Below are positions 5,270-9,602 of a stretch of 9,602 nt of DNA, one piece after another. The position numbers and the translations under genes were made by a program. Positions within the stretch are counted from its first letter, which is position 1. Each line of letters starts with the position of its first letter. The stretch is from Promethearchaeota archaeon (lineage in GTDB: Archaea; Asgardarchaeota; Lokiarchaeia; Sigynarchaeales; SOKP01): contig JAEOTV010000208.1 in assembly GCA_016839635.1 (NCBI GenBank), positions 1 to 9,602 of the forward strand, given 5' to 3'. The notes beneath the pieces were generated by a model that did not search any database, was not told the origin of the DNA, and was given only the letters and a program-made list of their open reading frames with translations.

Positions 5270-5448
5270 ATTCTATAAATTAGTGTTAATAATATTGGTA
5301 GAATAAAATAGAATAGATGAATATATTAATTTTTTCCATATAATATATTTAAATTTGTGATAAATGAGATCGTTTTATAAATAAATTCGATAAATAATCT
5401 TATAAATAGAAAAAATTGCTTTTAATTAATTTAAAACTTTAGAGAAGT
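5270..5448 (-). promoter_or_regulatory. Promoter region of selD copy 2 (TATA candidates)
   Basis: Very AT-rich spacer with no gene. On the - strand TTTATTTATAAAAC (near 5375-5390) and TTTAAATATATTATATGG (near 5335-5352) are TATA candidates. The T6 run at 5410-5415 may end the 990-aa transcript. Which box is used cannot be decided from sequence. Confidence 0.35.
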
Positions 5449-8421
5449 TTATCGAATAAACAAATCTATATGCTTGGTTGTTTTTCTAGGAATATCAAAT
5501 TGATCTTTGTAGTTTAAATCAAGTTTAATTTCATCAGCTGAAGGATCAAAAAGATTTTTTTTAAGTTCCTTTTGTTTATCAACTTTAAGTACATAGTTGA
5601 ATTTAAAAATCTTTCCAGGCTTTAGCTCGTTAATTTGAAGGTATTTTGGAAAGCTTTCATTTCTCTGAAAATTAAGATAAGAGGGAGTTTTTAAAGATAT
5701 TTGTAAATCCTTAAAATCAAAATTCGAGGGATTGGTTAATTTAAAGTTAAGATAAATTTCATTGCCAATCGTTTTAATGTTCTTAAAGAATAGAATCTCC
5801 CGGGAATCTGATATTTCTGATTCAATTTGCTGGAAATAAAGCTTTTCATTTATTATTTTGGCATTCAACTTATTTTTACTTATAAATTTAAGAACTAAGT
5901 CTTTTAATCGCTCAATATCTAATTTAACATAAGTAGCAAGTAAATCTAACTTAATTGGATTGATCATTTTAAGGTAATATTTAATCTGATTTAGATATAC
6001 CTTATTATTAGATTTTCTAACAAAATTTTTTAATCTATTTATTAATAATTCCTTTGAAGCATTGATTTTATTAAGATAAGGTCTTATGTATAAATTAAAA
6101 ACATTATTATCTTCAAATATGTTTTCTCTTCCTATAATTACATCAATTTGTTTTTCAGTATCTTCGATGTAGCTCTGAATTTGTGTTGAATTCATTTCAA
6201 TTAATTTTTTAGCATCAACAAATTCATTTTTTTTTACTAAGGTCTCCAGTTTATCATTTAATTTATTGAAATCCTCGTTGAAGGTTTTCATTCCTTCTAT
6301 TCTCTCAGTAATTATTGATTGTATATGTCCTTGTAGTAGTTGAAAACTTAATTCATTACTAATTCCATTAATCTCTGTGCTTTTTACACTTTCAGTTATT
6401 ACTCCTGGTTGAGTTAAATAATTGATCAGTTTATCTTTCATTAATTTAATTTTGCGATCTAATTCATTCAAATATTCTTGGATGACAATTTTAGTTTCCA
6501 CCCATTTTTGCAGAAGACTCTTAAAGATTTCGTTAAATTCAACATTGTCTATTAGTAATTCTCTAATATCACCATCCAGTTTAAAAAGCTTATTTCTAAT
6601 TTGTGTTATATATCCAAGTTTATCATCTTGATTATAGATTAATTCACCTTCAGACTCTCCTTCATGAAGATCTATTTCGAATTTTTTTTCTTTTATGTAT
6701 TCAAATTCTGCTTTCAAAACATCAATTCTATTATTAAATACTTTAAGTTTTTCTTTTAAATTCACAACAAATTCGGATTTTTTCTCCTCACAGATTTCTG
6801 AGATGAAGCCTTTAATAATACTTAATTCTTCAATAATTTGTACTCTTGTTTCTTCCCATTCATCGATTAATTCAAATGCCAATCTTTTGTAATCAAATTT
6901 TTTAATACTATTATCAAATTTTTTGATTTTTTTGAGGATTTTATTATACTTTCTATTTAACTGAATCTCTGTATTGTTAAATTGGAAATTCTGGATATAA
7001 GAATTTAATTTTTCTCTAAATTGAGCGGGGATTTTTTGAAATTCAATAATTTCTTTCTCAAATATAGATAATTCATTATTTATTCTATCAATAGTATTGT
7101 CAATATCAGGAAAATTTGATCTAAGATTTTTTAATGTGTAAATTACCTCATCCTTAACTTCTGGATCTTTTTCAATATTTAAAGCATTATTCAATTCAAT
7201 TGTAATCCAAACTGCAATCTTTTTACTCTCTAAAATAAAACATAGATTTTGTAGTAAGATTATAGTCTTTTTTCTTTCTCGCCAAAATCGTGATTCTAAC
7301 TGGTATAAGATTCTAGTAATTTCATTTTCTATTTCAATCTGATATTCTTCAAATAGACGCTTAAATACTAATATAATGCCTTCTCTAATATTTTCAGATG
7401 GATTTTCTAATTCCTCAAATAAATATGGAAATATTTCATTAATATTTCTTCGACAAAGATGAAAAATTGCATTTATTAAAGAATTTCTATAATTAGAATC
7501 GCTTGCTTCCAATATAGAATGTAATAAATTTGCCCAGATTTGATCAAAATTGTTTTCAGCTATATTAACAAGTGCTTCAATAATTTTTGACTGAATTCTA
7601 TAATCTTTTTCCTTTAAAATACTTATCAATTTTGGGATTATTGAGATAATCTCTGATGATTTTTCTTTACCAATTTCTCCAAAAAGCCAAATAATCAGTT
7701 CTTTAACCCTATTTTCCTCATTATATAGAAGGTTTAATAAAATATAAAATATCTTCTCTTTCGTCAGGAAGTATGTCCCGTGGATTTTCAAAAGCTCTGC
7801 GGCTGCTCTAGCAACATCATCATCCTCGTCTCGTAGGTTAATAATTACCATAGATAATAGAGGTTCTAAATTTCTGATTTTTGTATAATCTTGATTTAAA
7901 ATTTTTTGAATTGTTTTAATTACATTTAATTTTACTTTCCAATCATTGTCCATTAGTTTTTCAGTGTATTCTTCAATAATTTCCTGTAATTCATCCTTTT
8001 CTATGTATAAAGATAGAATCAGATTACCAATGATTTTTACAGTTAATCTCCTTACCGAAGGATCTTGATCATATAACCGTTTTCGGATTTTTTCAAGTGA
8101 TTCAATCAGAAGATTAGGTCTAAACAAACTTATTTGATATGAAATTTCTAATGAAACTAATCTGATCCAAGAATCAGAATCATTAATAAACTGATTTATA
8201 TTTTTTATTGCTCTCATCGAAATCGATGGTGATTTATCGCAAATTAAATTTAATAAGCTAAGACATCGATAAATTAACTCTTTATCAGAATGGTTTCCAT
8301 AATTTTCAATAATTCCAAATAGTTCCTCAGCAGCTTTTTCATTATATCCATTAATAATTAAACTCTCTATTTTTTCAGTATCTAAGGGTTTTTGAGAATC
8401 TAAAGGTTCTTGGGTTGTCAA
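5449..8421 (-). CDS. HEAT-solenoid / coiled-coil / winged-helix / beta-sandwich protein (adaptin-like layout)
   Basis: A 990-residue protein, unrecognised as a named family, with readable architecture. Residues about 45-445 are HEAT-type helical repeats; typical second helices are DPSVRRLTVKIIGNLI, DDVARAAAELLKIHG and NRVKELIIWLFGEIG. Residues about 445-800 are long charged helices, probably coiled coil, with two similar modules around FELIDEWEETRVQIIEEL (515-533) and FKSLLQKWVETKIVIQEYL (633-651). Residues about 815-865 resemble a winged helix (PIKLDLLATYVKLDIERLKD). Residues about 876-990 are strand-rich (NEIYLNFKLTNPSNFDFKDL), like an Ig/adaptin-ear beta-sandwich. There is no signal peptide or membrane span. 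The start TTG 8421 is supported by TATTTAAA about 30 bp upstream, with no SD: probably leaderless. The TPR gene is divergent. A cytosolic scaffold or adaptor is inferred; the coat-protein parallel rests on domain order only. Confidence 0.8.
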   Translation of the reverse strand: MTTQEPLDSQKPLDTEKIESLIINGYNEKAAEELFGIIENYGNHSDKELIYRCLSLLNLICDKSPSISMRAIKNINQFINDSDSWIRLVSLEISYQISLFRPNLLIESLEKIRKRLYDQDPSVRRLTVKIIGNLILSLYIEKDELQEIIEEYTEKLMDNDWKVKLNVIKTIQKILNQDYTKIRNLEPLLSMVIINLRDEDDDVARAAAELLKIHGTYFLTKEKIFYILLNLLYNEENRVKELIIWLFGEIGKEKSSEIISIIPKLISILKEKDYRIQSKIIEALVNIAENNFDQIWANLLHSILEASDSNYRNSLINAIFHLCRRNINEIFPYLFEELENPSENIREGIILVFKRLFEEYQIEIENEITRILYQLESRFWRERKKTIILLQNLCFILESKKIAVWITIELNNALNIEKDPEVKDEVIYTLKNLRSNFPDIDNTIDRINNELSIFEKEIIEFQKIPAQFREKLNSYIQNFQFNNTEIQLNRKYNKILKKIKKFDNSIKKFDYKRLAFELIDEWEETRVQIIEELSIIKGFISEICEEKKSEFVVNLKEKLKVFNNRIDVLKAEFEYIKEKKFEIDLHEGESEGELIYNQDDKLGYITQIRNKLFKLDGDIRELLIDNVEFNEIFKSLLQKWVETKIVIQEYLNELDRKIKLMKDKLINYLTQPGVITESVKSTEINGISNELSFQLLQGHIQSIITERIEGMKTFNEDFNKLNDKLETLVKKNEFVDAKKLIEMNSTQIQSYIEDTEKQIDVIIGRENIFEDNNVFNLYIRPYLNKINASKELLINRLKNFVRKSNNKVYLNQIKYYLKMINPIKLDLLATYVKLDIERLKDLVLKFISKNKLNAKIINEKLYFQQIESEISDSREILFFKNIKTIGNEIYLNFKLTNPSNFDFKDLQISLKTPSYLNFQRNESFPKYLQINELKPGKIFKFNYVLKVDKQKELKKNLFDPSADEIKLDLNYKDQFDIPRKTTKHIDLFIR

Positions 8422-8447
8422 TGCGGTAAGTAAAAAGATTTTTTTTT

Positions 8448-8455
8448 TTTAAATA
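8448..8455 (-). promoter_or_regulatory. TATA box of the 990-aa gene
   Basis: TATTTAAA on the - strand, centred about 30 bp from the TTG at 8421, next to a run of 12 A. It implies transcription starting almost at the TTG, as for the 236-aa gene. Confidence 0.45.
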
Positions 8456-8485
8456 TTACTTCAAATATCTCTTCTATCAAAGTAG

Positions 8486-8505
8486 TATAAATATGTATAT
8501 TTATA
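8486..8505. promoter_or_regulatory. Palindromic TATA-like site in the divergent intergenic region
   Basis: TATAAATA-TGTA-TATTTATA is an inverted repeat with 8-bp arms and a 4-nt centre, so a TATA-like box can be read on both strands. It lies between the divergent 990-aa and TPR genes and could be a regulator site or a bidirectional box; low complexity makes chance possible. Confidence 0.3.
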
Positions 8506-8520
8506 TTAGATACTTCAGAA

Positions 8521-8545
8521 GAACTATATACTCTAACTATAGTTC
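8521..8545. promoter_or_regulatory. Dyad with 8-bp arms, candidate operator
   Basis: GAACTATA (8521-8528) and TATAGTTC (8538-8545) are perfect inverted arms around a 9-nt spacer, in the 225-bp region shared by two divergent genes. The GAAC/GTTC ends make it less trivial than the AT-only palindromes nearby. It is a candidate site for a dimeric regulator of the TPR gene, the 990-aa gene or both. Confidence 0.4.
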
Positions 8546-8646
8546 GTTGAATAAATCTATAAATAAAATTTATAACTAAATCTATCTAAAATTTAAAATT
8601 TCAATAATATTAATTATTTGATGAGCAACCTCTAAAAGTGAAATAT

Positions 8647-9602
8647 ATGCTCGAAAGTCTGTTTACAGAATTCATTGATGTGATACACAAAATCTCTGAA
8701 GTATATCGTTTCGAAGGTAGATTTGATGAAGCAATGTTATTTTTCAATTCATTCAAACCAATTTTAGATTCAAATGACTTAAGAAAAGAAGATAAAGCTA
8801 AAATTATAATACAGTTTGCCAAAATTAAGATGGATCATAAGTTTCTTAGAGATTTTGATTATGATGAAGAAATGAAGATGCTTCAAGATGCTCAGAAATT
8901 AGCAGAGATTTCAAATGCGAAAGCTATCCAAGCAGATACTCTCGATCTTTACGGAAATTGTATTTATCGCGTAGGAATTCTTAAGGGAGAATTTGAGGAA
9001 GCATTGACATATTATAAAGAAGCTTTATCTATAAGAACTCAAATAAATAATAAGCTAGGATTAGCTAAATCTTATTTTCATTTAGGACTTTATCATGAAA
9101 ATAAAAAAGATTCTGATGAAGAAGATCATCAAACATCCTTTGATTATTATCAAAAAGGATTACAAATAGCACTGGAAGAAGGTTTTAAACTGGAACAATC
9201 ATATCTTTATCGACATCTTGCGGGTCATTATCAATTTCTTAGGGATGACCTCGATAAAGGTCTAGAATATCATAAAAAATCAGCAGAATTGAGAGAAGAA
9301 ATCGGTTTTATTTTTTCTTTACAATTTGCATATTACGCAATAGGGTTTGTTTATTTCATGAAAAATGATTTAGAAAACACCTTAGAATATTTTAAGAAAG
9401 CATACTCTGCTGCTGAAAAAGTACGTCGTATAAAACCTTTAATGGTTCTTATTCTTAGACGTGGTGAAGGAATTGCTAAAGAGATGGGAGTTGACGCTGC
9501 TATTAATTACTATAACCTTATGATTAATGCTGCAAAAAATATTAACAATTTAGAAGCAATAGAAGAATTTGAATCACAGATTAAAGAATTATCAAAAAAA
9601 GA
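8647..9602 (+). CDS. TPR-repeat protein (3' end outside window)
   Basis: The frame runs from ATG 8647 past the right edge, at least 318 residues. Tetratricopeptide repeats fill most of it: GEFEEALTYYKEALSIRTQI (about 114-133), TSFDYYQKGLQIALEEG, DLDKGLEYHKKSAELREEIG and NDLENTLEYFKKAYSAAEKV (about 240-260), each with the helix pair and small-residue positions of TPRs. The N-terminal 60 residues also contain a weaker unit (GRFDEAMLFFNSF). TPR arrays are protein-binding solenoids; no enzymatic or DNA-binding domain is visible in this part, though one could follow beyond the edge. The start could be GTG 8638, four codons earlier in total reading; ATG was chosen because AAGTGA, a weak SD, precedes it. 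It is divergent from the 990-aa HEAT protein, so shared regulation or a shared complex is possible. Confidence 0.85.
   Translation, partial: MLESLFTEFIDVIHKISEVYRFEGRFDEAMLFFNSFKPILDSNDLRKEDKAKIIIQFAKIKMDHKFLRDFDYDEEMKMLQDAQKLAEISNAKAIQADTLDLYGNCIYRVGILKGEFEEALTYYKEALSIRTQINNKLGLAKSYFHLGLYHENKKDSDEEDHQTSFDYYQKGLQIALEEGFKLEQSYLYRHLAGHYQFLRDDLDKGLEYHKKSAELREEIGFIFSLQFAYYAIGFVYFMKNDLENTLEYFKKAYSAAEKVRRIKPLMVLILRRGEGIAKEMGVDAAINYYNLMINAAKNINNLEAIEEFESQIKELSKK

Noticed and set aside
8439..8450. Run of 12 T as a terminator for the TPR side or a slippage site.
   Set aside because: It lies between divergent promoters, upstream of both genes, so a terminator role is unlikely; it may simply be part of the AT-rich promoter.
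8610..8822. - strand open frame of 70 codons over the start of the TPR gene.
   Set aside because: It is antisense to a clear TPR protein and has a serine/leucine-rich shadow composition.

Overview
The window looks like a piece of an Asgard archaeal genome, most likely Lokiarchaeota (Promethearchaeota) or a close relative. It is AT-rich, it has archaeal-type TATA boxes and both SD-led and apparently leaderless genes, and it carries two selenocysteine-containing selenophosphate synthetase (SelD) genes. Each selD has a 3'-UTR RNA element resembling the eukaryotic SECIS. That combination is an established feature of Lokiarchaeota; the lineage call is an inference, since no rRNA or other marker gene is present.

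Layout. At the left edge (+ strand) is the 3' part of a CinA-type molybdopterin-binding-domain protein, followed by a small unrecognised alpha/beta protein. Convergent to these, on the - strand, is selD copy 1 (1235-2263), with an in-frame UGA at codon 18 and a SECIS immediately after its stop codon. A second selD copy (4198-5259, - strand) has the same design. Between the copies lies about 1.9 kb of slightly less AT-rich DNA. It holds an orphan protein of 236 aa, a short possibly 5'-truncated - strand gene, and a + strand C-terminal remnant resembling an ArdC-type anti-restriction zincin. This looks like a rearranged accessory insertion separating a former tandem selD pair.

The right half holds a 990-aa - strand protein (HEAT solenoid, long helical/coiled-coil middle, winged helix, C-terminal beta-sandwich; an adaptin-like order of domains) and, divergently, a TPR-repeat protein that runs off the right edge. 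Their 225-bp shared intergenic region holds a perfect 8-bp dyad and TATA-like palindromes.

Main points. (1) Both selD genes are truncated by 30 to 86 codons if UGA is read only as stop. (2) The two SECIS elements share the AUGA/GA core, an 8-bp helix II with compatible base changes and an apical AAAA, and both add a small covarying hairpin on the 3' side, which may be a lineage-specific elaboration. (3) selD copy 2 carries a 30-nt in-frame palindromic insertion. (4) The 990-aa protein is a candidate Asgard coat/adaptor-like or scaffold protein. All protein assignments are from reading motifs by eye; no database search was run.
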